Positions 6,819-18,800 of a stretch of DNA of 40,818 bases are shown here, piece after piece. Under the pieces are notes generated by a model. That model ran no database searches. It was not told where the DNA came from and saw nothing but the letters and a program-made list of their open reading frames with translations. The position numbers and the translations under genes were made by a program. This DNA is from Streptomyces sp. CBMA123 (GTDB lineage: Bacteria; Actinomycetota; Actinomycetes; Streptomycetales; Streptomycetaceae): the NCBI RefSeq assembly GCF_014596465.1, contig NZ_MECK01000611.1:1-40818 (forward strand), given 5' to 3'. Each line of letters starts with the position of its first letter. The stretch's first letter is position 1.

Positions 6819-9800
6819 CCCCTGAGCGCGGACAATCCGGCGCCGTATCCGCTGAAGTCGAGGAGCCATGTGCTGATGGCCAGCGCCGTGGCCGCGGAGT
6901 GCTCCTCCAGTACGGTGAAGTGGTCGCCCGAGACGGTGAGCACCTCCTGGGCGGTGGTGGACAGCCGGGGCCACGAGCGCTTCCCGGTGCCCACCAGCAG
7001 CACCGGCGCGGTGACGGGCTCCGGGGCGCCGGCCAGATCGAGGTATCGGCCCATGGCCACCAGCCGGTCGTCGTCGACCGGCTGGACCTGGTGGCCGGCG
7101 TCGAGCATGCCGGTGAGCACACCCGGCAGGTCGTCGGGGTAGCCGTCGATGAGCACCACGGCGCTGGGCCGGGCCCCCCGCCGTTCCAGTTCCCTGGCGG
7201 TCTCCAGCGCCAGCCACGCGCCCACCGAACGGCCGACCAGCACCGGCGCGGCGACGGCCGACGCGGCGTCGGCGAGTGCCTGGACCAGGACGTCGGCGTC
7301 CGCGGGCAGCGGGTCGCCGGCGAAGCCCGGCAGGGTGACCGCCGTGACGTCGCGGGCGGCCTCCAGCGCCGCGGCGAACCGCCCGTACTCCTCGATGCCG
7401 CTCGACGCCAGCGCGGACGGCAGGCAGACCAGCGACGGCTGGAGGAGGCCGGCCGCGAGGGCGACCACCTCGGCCTTGGGCGCGTCGGTGGCCGGGCTCA
7501 GCCGGGACGCCGTGGCCAGCAGGTCGAGGCCGTCCTGCGCGCGGCCGACGTCGAGGGCCTTGCGCAGCAGGCGCTCCATCGGCCCGGCGACCCGGTTCTC
7601 CGGCGAGCACAGCTGCCCGTAGAGGTGGTTGACGAGCTGTTCGGGCGTCGGGAAGTCGAAGACGAGGGTCGCCGGGAGCTGGAGCCCGGTGGCCGCGTTG
7701 AGCTGATTGCGCAGCTCGATGGCGGTCAGCGAGTCGACGCCGTGGTCGCGGAACAGCTGACGCGGGTCGTCGATCCCGCCGGGCGCCATCCCGAGGATGC
7801 TCGCGCTGCGCGTGGCGACCAGGTCGAGCAGCAGGGCGCGCTGTTCGGGCTCGGGCAGGGCTTCGAGCCTGGCCCGCAGGTCGCCGGGGCCGGCTGCCGG
7901 GGCCGGCGCGCGCCGCGGCCGGGCGAGTCCGCGCAGCAGCGCGGGCGGGGTGTCGATCGCCGCGAGGTCGAGGCGCACCGGCACCAGCGCCGGGCGTTCG
8001 TCGGCCAGGGCGGTGTCGAACAGGTCGAGGGCCTGCTCGGTGGCCAGCGGCAGCATCCCGGTCCTCGCCAGCCGACGGTGGTCGGCCTCGCTCAGTCCCC
8101 CGGTGATGCCGCTGGACTCGGCCCACTGGCCCCAGGCCAGGGAGGTGACCGGCAGACCGCGCACGTGCCGGTGCTCGGCGAGCTCGTCGAGGAACGCGTT
8201 CGCGGCGGCGTAGTTGGCCTGCCCGGGGGCGCCGAACACCCCGGACGCCGAGGAGAACAGCACGAACGCCCGCAGGTCGAGGTGCTCGGTGGCTTCGTGG
8301 AGGTGCCACGCGGCATCGGCCTTCGAGCGCAGCACCGTGTCGATCTGCTCCGGAGTCATCGATCCCACCACGGCGTCGTCGACGACCCCGGCGGCGTGCA
8401 CGACGACCCGCAGGTCGGGGATCGAGGCGACGAGATCCCTCAGTGCCCCGCGGTCACCGGCGTCGCAGGCGACCACGGTGAGGGCGGCGCCCAGCTCCTG
8501 CCGGAGCCCGGGCGGCTCGACGCCGCGACGGCCGGCGAGCACCACGTGCGGGGCACCGTGCCGCGCGACCAGGTGCCGGGCGAGCAGGACGCCGAGGGTG
8601 CCGGTGCCGCCGGTGATCAGCACGGTGCCGTCCAGGGGCGCGCCGTCCAGGGGCCCGGTCGGCCCGGTCGGCCCGGTCGGGGCGGCCCTCACCAGCCTCG
8701 GCACGAGGGCGATTCCGTCGCGCAACCGGATCTCGGGCTCGCCGTCGCTCACGGCGGCGCGCACCGCGGCGGGGATCGCCCGTCGTGAGGCGGCCGTGCC
8801 GTCGTGCCGGACGCTCAGGATCCGCCCGGGGTTCTCGCTGTGCGCGCTGCGCAGGAAGCCGCGGGCGGCGGCCGAGGCCAGGTCGTCGCCGGTGAGGACG
8901 ACGAGCCGGACCGGCGTATCGGTGGCCAGGAACTCCCGGACCCTGCCGAGCAGTTCCCGGGTCACCGCGTGGGCGGCCGCGACCGGTTCGCCCTCGCCGA
9001 CGACCTCGTGGAGGACCGTCTCGGTGCCCGGACCGTCTAGTGCCGCCATCGGGGTCCAGTCAACGGCGAACAGCGTGTTCGACCGGCGCCCGGCCCCGTG
9101 ACCCGCCGCTTCGACGGGCCGCAGGACGATCTCGTCGATGCTCACGACCGGCATCCCGGCGGTGTCGGTGATCCGCACCGCGCAGGTGTCCGGCCCGATC
9201 GGGTGCAGCACCACGCGGACCGTCGCGGCCGACCCGGTGACCGACACGCCGGAGAACGAGAAGGGCAGCCGCGCCGGGCTGCCGCCGGCGCCGCCGTCCT
9301 CGGCCGCGAGGCCGGCGAGCAGGGTCAGCGGCTGTATGGCGGCGTCCAGGAGCGCGGGGTGGACGCGGTAGCCGGTGAGCTGCGCGGGGTCCGCCGGGAA
9401 GCTCACCTCGGCGTGCAGGTCCTCGCCGTGTCGCCGGATGCCGGTGAGCCCCTGGAAGGTCGGCCCGTAGTCGTAGCCGGCTTCGGCGAGCCGGTCGTAG
9501 AGCGAGCCGATGTCGAGCGGCGCGGCCCCGCTGTCGTCCGCCCCGGGCACGGCCGTCCGGTCCGCCCGTGTCGCCCGGTCCGTGGGCGGACTGAGCACGC
9601 CGGTCGCGTGGCGGGTCCACTCGTCGGGCTCGGCGGAGGTGCGGGAGTGGACGGTGACGGGCCGGCGTCCGGTGTCGTCGGGCGCGCCGACGGTGACCTG
9701 CACGTGCACACCGTCGTGCTCGGACAGCACGAGCGGCGCCTCCAGGACCAGCTCGGACAGTACGGGGCTGGCCGTGTGCTCGCCGGCGTGGACGACCATG

Positions 9801-12800
9801 TCCACGAACGCCATCGCGGGCAGCAGCGTCGAACCGAGCACGGTGTGCTCGGCCAGCCACGGGTGGACGGACGCGGAGAGCTTCCCGGTCAGCACCACGC
9901 CCTGCCCGTCGGGGAGCTTCACCAGGGACCGCAGCAGCGGGTGGTCGGGCGTGTCGGGGCCCTCCGACGGGGTGGTGGGCTGGAGCCAGTAGTGCTGGTG
10001 CTGGAACGCATACGAAGGCACCCGTCCACCCGACGCCCCCGCCGCCGCAGCCACCACGGGGGGCGTCCAGTCCACGGCACCATCCGCCCACAACCGCCCC
10101 AACCCCGCGAACAACCGCTCCACAGAATCACCACCACGCCGCATCAACCCGTTCCCCACCAGCAACGGATGCGGACCCACCTCCACGAACCCCGTCACAC
10201 CCCGACCCGCCAGCCACTCCAGGGCATCAGCGAACCGCACCGGCTCCCGCACCTGCCGCACCCAGTACCCCGGCTCCCCCATATCCACCGGACGCCCCGC
10301 CACCGTGGACACCACCGGAATCACCGGCTCACCGAACGACAAACCCGCCGCCACCCGGCCCAACTCCCCCAACACCGGATCCATCCGCGCCGAATGAAAC
10401 GCGTGACTCACCTCCAACCGCCCCACCCGACGCCCACGGCCACGCCACACCTCACCCACCGCCACCACCGCCGCCTCGTCCCCCGACACCACCACCGCAT
10501 CCACCCCGTTGACCGCCGCCACCTCAGCACCCGGCACCAGCGACCCCACCACCTCCTCCACCGACGCCCGAACCGACACCATCGCCCCACCACCCGCCAA
10601 CCCCTGCATCAACCGGCCCCGCGCCCCCACCAACACACACGCGTCCTCCAGACCCAGAACCCCCGCCACATGAGCCGCCGCCACCTCACCCACCGAATGC
10701 CCCACCACGAAGTCCGGCCGCACACCCAACGACTCCACCAACCGGAACAACGCCACCTCCAACGCGAACACCCCCCGCTGCGTGAACGACGTCTCCCCCA
10801 ACACCCCCTCCCCGTCCTCGAACAACACCCCCACCGGCAACCCCAACAACCCACACACCTCGTCCAACACCCGCGCGAACACCGGGAACACCCCGTACAA
10901 ACCCCGCCCCATCCCCACCCACTGACCACCCTGACCGGAGAACACGAACGCCGACCCGCCCGGGGAGGCAGTGCCCGTGACAAGTCCGGGCTCTCCGTCG
11001 ATCAGCGCGTCCAGGCCGGCCGGGTCCGTCAGCACGGCACGGTGCGGAAACCGGGCCCGCGCGGCCAGGTCCGCGGCCACCTCGGCCGGTGTCACCTCGG
11101 GGTGTTCGGCGAGGAACCCGCGCAGCCTGCGGGCCTGGTCACGCAGGGCCGCGTCCGACTTCGCCGACAGCAGCCACGGCACCGGCACGACGGCCGCCGG
11201 CGTGGGAGTGGCAGGGGACTCGGGCGACCTCTCCTCGGCCGGATCCACGGCCGGTGCCTCCAGGATCACGTGCGCGTTGGTGCCGCTGATGCCGAACGCC
11301 GAGACGCCCGCACGACGCAGGTGGCCGTTGTCGGGCCAGGGCCGGGCCTCGGTGAGCAACCGGACGCTCCCGGACTCCCAGTCGACGTGCGAGGTCGGCG
11401 CGTCGACGTGCAGCGTCGGCGGCAACTGCCCGTGCCGCATCGCCATCACCATCTTGATCACACCCGCCACACCCGCCGCCGCCTGGGTGTGGCCGATGTT
11501 CGACTTCACCGACCCCAGCCACAACGGCTCCACCCGGTCCCCGCCGTACGCCGCCAACAGCGCCTGCGCCTCGATCGGGTCACCGAGCGTCGTCCCGGTG
11601 CCATGCGCCTCCACCGCGTCCACCTCGGACGCCTCCAAGCCGGCATTCGCCAACGCCTGACGGATCACCCGCTCCTGCGACGGACCATTCGGCGCGGTCA
11701 GACCATTGGACGCGCCGTCCTGGTTGACCGCACTTCCCGCGACCACCGCCAGCACCCGGTGGCCGTTACGGCGGGCGTCGGACAGGCGTTCCAGCAGCAC
11801 CAAGCCGGCGCCCTCACCCCACGCCGTACCGTCAGCCGCCTCGGCGAACGCCTTCACCCGCCCATCGGCCGCAAGCCCCCGCTGGCGGGAGAAGTCGATG
11901 AAGGCGGCGGGTGTCGCCATGACCGTCACCCCGCCGGCCAGGGCGAGTGTGCACTCCCCCGAGCGCAGTGCCTGCGCCGCCAGGTGGATCGCCACCAGCG
12001 ACGACGAGCACGCCGTGTCCACCGACACCGCCGGACCCTCGAGCCCCAGCAGATACGACACCCGCCCCGAGGTCACACTCGTCGCCGTGCCGGTGGCCAC
12101 GTAGCCGTCCGCGTCACGCGAGATCTGGTCCACTCCGCCCGCGTAGCCGGATGCCCAGATGCCGGTGAAGACGCCCGTCTGACTGCCCCGCAACGACGTC
12201 GGATCGATCCCCGCGTGCTCGAACGTCTCCCACACCGTCTCCAGCAACACCCGCTGCTGCGGATCCATCGCCAACGCCTCACGCGGCGAGATCCCGAAGA
12301 ACGCCGCGTCGAAGCCACCCGCATCCCCCAGAAAACCACCCGACCGCGTATACGACGTCCCCGGACCGCCGGCCGGATCGTAGAGACGACCCACATCCCA
12401 CCCACGGTCCGACGGGAACCCCCCCACCGCATCCGCCCCAGCCGCCACCAGATCCCACAACTCCTGCGCCGAGCCCACCCCACCCGGATACCGGGCCCCC
12501 AACCCCACCACCACCACCGGATCACCCGACACCGGCACCCCGACCGGCACGGGCGCGACCGTCCGGCGCTCCTTGCCGAGGACCACCTCACGCAGGTATT
12601 CGGCCAGCCGGGCCGGGGTCGGGTGGTCGAAGACCATCGTCGCCGACAGCCGGGTCCCGACCGCCGTGGACAGCCGGTTGCGCAGCTCCACGCCGGTGAG
12701 CGAGTCGAAGCCCAGGTCCTTGAAGGCCAGGTCGCCGGCGATCTCGTCGCTGCGGCCCAGCACGGCCGAGGCGTGGGTGCTGACCAGGTCGAGCAGGATC

Positions 12801-15800
12801 TCGCGTTGCAGGGCCTCGGGGAGCGATCCCAGCTCGCCCGCCAGTCCGGTGGTCCGCACCGGTTTGCGGGCGCGTGCCAGCGCGCGCAGCACCGGCCGGT
12901 CGCCCAGGGCGGACACCTTGAGGCCGGCCGCGACCACCACCGGTTCCGCGGTGTCCAGGCCCCCGTCGAACAGCCCGAGTCCGTGGTCGGTCGCCATCGG
13001 CAGCAGCCCCGCGCGGGCGAGGCGTTCACCGTCGGCCTCGGACATCTGCCCGGTCAGCCCGCTGGCCTCGGCCCAGTAGCCCCAGGCCAACGACACTCCC
13101 GGCAGGCCCTGGGCGCGCCGGTACGCGGCCAGGCCGTCGAGGTAGGCGTTCGCCGCGGCGTAGTTGGCCTGGCCGGGGCTGCCGAGCGTCCCGGCCGCCG
13201 AGGAGAAGAGGACGAACGCCGTCAGGTCCTGCCCCCGGGTGAGTTCGTGCAGGTGCCAGGCCGCCCGCGCCTTGGGCTCCCAGACCGCGGCGAGGCGTTC
13301 GGGGGTCAGGGACTCGACCACGGCGTCGTCGAGCACGCCGGCGGCGTGGACGACCGCGGTCAGCGGGTGCGCGGCCGGGATCGAGTCCAGTACAGCCGCC
13401 AGCGCGTCCCGGTCGGCCACGTCACAGGCGGCCACGGTCACCTCCGCGCCCAGCCCGGCCAGCTCCTCGCGCAACGCCGCCCCGCCACCACCGCGGCTGA
13501 CCAGCAACAGGTGCCGCACACCCCGCTCGGCCACCAGATGCCGGGCCACAAGGCCCCCCAGCGTCCCCGTACCACCGGTGATCAGCACCGTACCGGCCGC
13601 ATCGAAATCCGCGGGAACAGTGAGGACGATCTTCCCGACGTGAGCGGCCCGGCTCATGAACCGGAAGGCGTCCCGCGCGCGGCGGACGTCCCAGGTGGTG
13701 AGTGGTGGCAGACGCAGCTCGCCTGCGCTGAGCAGTCGGACGGCCTCGGCCAGGATCTCCCCCAGCCGCTCCGGTCCCGCGTCGGCCAGGTCGAAGGCCG
13801 ACACGCCGGGCCGGATGTCGGCCTTGCCCATCTCCACGAACCGCCCGCCGGGCGCGAGCAGCCGCAGGGAGGCGTCCAGGAATTCACCGGACAGCGAGTT
13901 CAGCACCACGTCGAAGGGTCCGAACCGGTCGGCGAACTCCAGGGTCCGGGACGAGGCGATGTGGTCCTCGTCCAGCCCCAGGGCGCGCAGCGCGTCCCAC
14001 TTGCCCGGGCTGGCGGTCGCGTGGACGTCCGCGCCCCAAAGCCGTGCGAGCTGGACCGCCGCCATGCCGACGCCGCCGGTGCCGGCGTGGATCAGCACCC
14101 GGTCACCGGCCTTCAGCCCGCCCAGGTCGCGCAGGCCGTACCACGCCGTCAGGAACGCGATCGGCACAGTGGCGGCCTGGGTGAACGTCCACTCGTCGGG
14201 GATGCGCACCAGCACCCTGTGGTCGGCGACGGCCACCCGGCCGAACGCGCCGGGCAGCAGCCCGGCGACCCGGTCACCCGGCTGCAGCCCGGTGACCTCG
14301 GCGCCGACCTCGGTGACGACGCCCGCGCCCTCGCTGCCGAGCAGCGCCGGGTCCGGGTAGACGCCGAGGGCGATCAGCACGTCCCGGAAGTTCAGGCCGG
14401 CCGCCCGCACGGCGACGCGTACCTCCCGGGGCCCGGGCGGGGCCTGCTCGTACGGCAGGAAGACGAGGTCGTCCAGGCTGCCCGTGCCCACCTGCGTCAG
14501 CCGTCCGTCGAACGCCTCCGGTGCGGAGCGCACCAGCCGGGGCACGTAGACGGCTCCCCGGCGCACCGCCACCTGGTCCTCGTCGCCGACCGACAGGCCG
14601 TCGGGCAGCTCGTCGGCGTCCACGAGCACGAATCGGCCGGGGTGCTCGGACTGCGCGGACCGGACCAGGCCCCACACGGCCGAGGCTTCCGGGTCGCTCA
14701 CCCCGTCACCGGGAACGACGGCGACCGCGCCCCGCGTGCGCACCACGAGCCGTTCGCCGGGCCCGGCCAGGAAGTCCTGGACGGCCGTCAGCGCCTCGGC
14801 GACCGAGCCGGGCGAGACCACGGCGTCGCCGAGCGCGCCTTCGCCGGGGGTCAGCCCGGGAATCAGCGGAATCCAGTCGAGGGCGTACAGCGGGCCGCGT
14901 TCAGCCATCGGACGGGTGGTCAGCGCCTCGATGGTCGCCACGGGCTCGCCGGACCGGTCCGCCAGGTGGACGGCGTACGTGCCGGGGCGCACCACCGTCA
15001 GCCGCACGCGCGCGGAGGTCACGCCGGTGCGGTGGACCGCGATCCCGCCCAGCGAGAACGGCAGCCGTACGTCGCCTTCCGTGCCGGACAGCAGCGCCAG
15101 CGGTTGCAGAGCGGCGTCCAGCAGGGCCGGATGGACGGAGAACCGGGCCGCGTCCGGCACGGTGACCTCCGCGAACACCTCATTGCCGCGCCGCCACACC
15201 GCCTGCACGGCCTGGAAGGCCGGCCCGTACTCGTAGCCCGCCGCGGCGAGCGTGTCATAGAGCCCGGTGACAGGTTCCGCGCCGGTCGGCGGCCATTGCG
15301 TCAGCTCCTGCCCGACCACGGGCCGCCCGACCACAGGCCGGCCGACCACAGGCCGGCCGCTCACTGTGCCGGTGGCGTGCCGCACCCAACCGTCCGTACG
15401 GGACCGGACGTCGACCGTGCGGCGGCCGGTCTCGTCCGGCTCGCCCACGACGACCTGCACGTCCACCGCGCCGTCCGCGGGCAATACCAGCGGCGCCTCC
15501 AGGACCAGTTCCTCCACTGCCGCCCCGGCCGCGTGCACCGCCAGTTCCACGAACGCCGTCGCGGGCAGCAGCACCCTCCCCAGTACGGAGTGGTCCGCGA
15601 GCCAGGGGTGGGTGGCCAGGGAGAGCCGACCCGTCAGGACCCGCTGCTCGCCCACCTCGACAGCGGCGCCGAGCAGCGGGTGGTCCACCGAGTCGAGCCC
15701 GGCCGCGGACACGTCTCCCGCGCCTCCGGCGAGCCAGAACCGCGTCCGCTGGAAGGGATAGGTGGGCAGCGCCACCGGCTCCCGTTCAGGGAACGGCCAC

Positions 15801-18800
15801 CGCACCGGCACACCCGCGACGAACAGCCGCGCCGCGGCGGCCAGGAACTCGGCCGGGGTGCCGTGGTCGCGGCGCAGTGTCCCGGTCACCACACCCGCCT
15901 CGTGCTCCTCCAGCGCGGGCGTGAGCACCGGGTGCGGGCTGATCTCGACGAAGACGGGGCGGCCACCCGAGGCGAGCAGCAGCCGGGTGGTCTGGTCGAA
16001 CAGCACGGGTTCGCGGAGGTTGCGGTACCAGTAGCCGGCGTCGAGGGCGGAGGTGTCGACCGGCTCGCCGGTGACCGTGGAGTAGAACGGGATCACCGCC
16101 GGGTGCGGCGTGATGCCGGCCAGGTCGGTGAGCAGCTGCTCGCGGATCGCCTCGACCTGCGCGGAGTGGGCCGCGTAGTCGACGGGCAGACGGCGGGCGC
16201 GGATGCCCTCGGCCTCACAGGCCGTCAGCAGTTCGTCCAGTGCGTCCAGATCACCCGACACGACGACCGAACCGGGGGCGTTGACCACCGCCACCGTCAG
16301 CCGACCGTCCCAGCGGGCCACGAACTCGGCCGCCGGCTCATGCCCGAGGCCGACCGACACCATCCCACCCTGGTCCGCCAGCGCGACCAGGGCCTTGCTG
16401 CGCAGGGCGACCGCCTTGGCGGCGTCCTCCAACGACAACGCCCCCGCCACATACGCCGCCGCGATCTCCCCCTGCGAATGCCCGACCACCGCATCAGGCT
16501 CCACACCATGCGCACGCCACAACTCCGCCAGCGCCACCATCACCGCGAACAGAGCGGGCTGCACCACATCCACCCGCTCCAGCGCACCACCACCGACCAG
16601 CACCTCCACCAACGACCAGTCCGTGTACGGCGCCAACGCCGCAGCACACGCGTCGATCGCCTCCCGGAACACCGGCTCCGAGCCGTACAACTCCCCGCCC
16701 ATACCGACCCATTGAGCACCCTGCCCCGGAAACACGAACACCGAACGACCCAGCGGACGGGCGTTCCCGGTGACCAGACCCGGCGCCGACCGGCCCTCCG
16801 CCAGTGCCTCCAACGCCTCCGCACCGCTCAGCACCGCCCGGTGCTCGAACACGGTGCGGGCGGCCAGAGCACCCCCGACCGCCGCCGGACTCACCTCGGG
16901 ATGTACGGCGGTGAAGGCGACCAGCCGGCGCGCCTGCTCCCGCAACGCCACATCCGACTTCCCCGACAACACCCACGGCACCAGCCCGCCCGCGGACCCC
17001 GTCGAAACCCCGACCGACTCTTCAGCAGCCGCCTCGATCACCACATGGGCGTTGGTACCGCTGATGCCGAACGCCGAGATGCCCGCACGACGCAGGTGGC
17101 CGCTGTCGGGCCAGGGCCGGGCCTCGGTGAGCAACCGGACGTTCCCGGAGTCCCAGTCGACGTGCGAGGTCGGCGCGTCGACATGCAGCGTCGGCGGCAA
17201 CTGCCCGTGCCGCATCGCCATCACCATCTTGATCACACCCGCCACACCGGCCGCCGCCTGGGTGTGGCCGATGTTCGACTTCACCGACCCCAGCCACAAC
17301 GGCTCCACCCGGTCCCGGCCGTACGTCGCCAACAGCGCCTGTGCCTCGATGGGGTCACCGAGCGTGGTCCCGGTGCCATGCGCCTCCACCGCGTCCACCT
17401 CGGACGCCTCCAACCCGGCATTCGCCAACGCCTGCCGGATCACCCGCTCCTGCGACGGACCATTCGGCGCCCCGAGGCCGTTGGAGGTGCCGTCCTGGTT
17501 CACCGCCGAGCCCCGCACCACCGCCAGCACCCGGTGACCGTTACGGCGGGCATCCGACAACCGCTCCAGCAGCACCAACCCCGCGCCCTCACCCCAGGCC
17601 GTGCCGTCGGCCGCCTCGGCGAACGCCTTCACCCTGCCGTCGGGAGCCAGGCCGCGCTGGCGCGAGAACTCCGTGAACCCCAGCGGGGTCGCCATCACCG
17701 TCACCCCGCCGGCCAGGGCGAGTGTGCACTCCCCCGAGCGCAGTGCCTGCGCGGCCAGGTGGATCGCCACCAGCGAGGACGAGCAGGCGGTGTCCAGCGA
17801 GACCGCCGCACCCTCCAGCCCCAGCAGGTAGGCGATCCGGCCGGAGGTCACGCTGGTCGCGGCGCCCGTACCGAGATAGCCCTCGGTGCCGGCGGGCGCC
17901 TGGTCGCCGTAGCCGGAGGACCAGATACCGGTGAAGACGCCCGTCTGGCTACCCCGCAGCGACGTCGGATCGATCCCCGCGTGCTCGAAGGTCTCCCACG
18001 CGGTCTCCAGCAACACCCGCTGCTGCGGATCCATCGCCAACGCCTCACGCGGCGAGATCCCGAAGAAATCCGCATCGAACCCCGCCGCGTCCACGAGAAA
18101 ACCACCCGACCGCGTATACGACGTCCCCGGATGATCCGCATCCGGATGGAACAACCCCTCAACGTCCCACCCCCGATCACCCGGAAACCCCCCGATCGCA
18201 TCCACCCCACCCGACACCAGACCCCACAACTCCTCCGGAGACCCCACCCCACCCGGCAACCGGCACCCCATGCCCACGATCACCACCGGATCAACCCCCA
18301 CACCCACCCCACCCACCGGCACCACCGACACCACACCCCGGCCGAGGATCTCGCTCAGCAGGTGCTCGGCGAGTTGCCGCGGGGTGGGGTGGTCGAAGGT
18401 GACAGTGGCGGGCAGGCGCAGGCCGGTGGCGGTGTTGAGCCGGTTACGCAGTTCGACGGAGGTCAGGGAATCGAAGCCGAGGTCCTTGAACGGCTGCCGG
18501 TCCCATGCGGCCCCCGGTTCGCGGTGACCGAGCACGGCGGCAGTGTGGGCGGTGACCAGGTCGAGTGCGGCTCGCAGCCGTTCGGCCTCCGGCAGTGACC
18601 GCAGGCGGTCGGCCATCGCGCCGTGCCGCGCCGGGCGCCGGGCCGCCTTGCGGGAGACGAGGCCCTTGAGGGCTGCCGGGGCCGCCGGGGCGCCCGCCAT
18701 CACGGACAGGTCGAGGCGTACCGGCACCAGCGCGGCCCGGTCCGTGGCCAGGGCCGCGTCGAACAGCGACAGGGCGTGGTCGGTGGCCAGCGGCACGACC

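Larger units (their letters stand above)
6803..12553 (-). other. PKS module B3: KS-AT(malonyl)-DH-KR-ACP-TE, chain release
   Basis: The KS has VDTACSSS. The AT (10955-10060) has GHSVGEVAAAH and HAFHS, the malonyl signature. The DH has HTVLGSTLLPA and HPALLDAAIQPL. There is no ER. The KR has VDD in place of LDD and intact Ser/Tyr/Asn. The ACP Ser lies in DHGVDSLTAIEL, where HGVDS replaces the usual LGFDS. The TE (about 7440-6806) has GRSVG (Ser codon 7228-7226), an Asp in LIDGYP and a His in GDHFTVLEEH, the alpha/beta-hydrolase triad of macrolactone-forming thioesterases. Expected outcome: a 2,3-unsaturated acyl chain, released by TE as lactone or acid. Confidence 0.92.
12560..18343 (-). other. 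PKS module B2: KS-AT(methylmalonyl)-DH-ER-KR-ACP
   Basis: The KS has LDTACSSS. The AT (16745-15880) has GHSQGEIAAA and YAAHS, which I read as methylmalonyl. The DH has HSVLGRVLLPA and HPALLDAALQPL, with a 15-bp tandem repeat in its middle. The ER (14490-13610) has GLNFRDVLIALGVYP and GTGGVGMAAVQLA. The KR has LDD and an intact Ser/Tyr/Asn set. The ACP has LGFDSLTGVELRNRL. Expected outcome: full reduction, with a methyl group at C4 and a methylene at C5. Its N-terminal KS shares a near-identical block with module A2 and its KR with module B1. Confidence 0.92.

Noticed and set aside
6807..8309. Extension of the KAS III-P450 frame upstream of the ATG at 6806
   Set aside because: The extra 500 residues lie in the wrong frame through the PKS B KR-ACP-TE region and look like Arg/Pro-rich noise. 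The ATGA overlap and AAAGGA fix the start at 6806.
10080..10960. Repetitive CCACC-rich text resembling a repeat array or CRISPR
   Set aside because: It is coding sequence of a malonyl AT with G-rich codons on the minus strand. There are no regularly spaced repeats or spacers.
9098..18598. A 9.5-kb open frame on the plus strand opposite PKS B, and several similar plus-strand frames opposite both PKS genes
   Set aside because: They mirror the PKS coding frame in very G+C-rich DNA, are full of Arg/Gly/His/Pro runs and show no domain. The minus-strand PKS reading is unambiguous.
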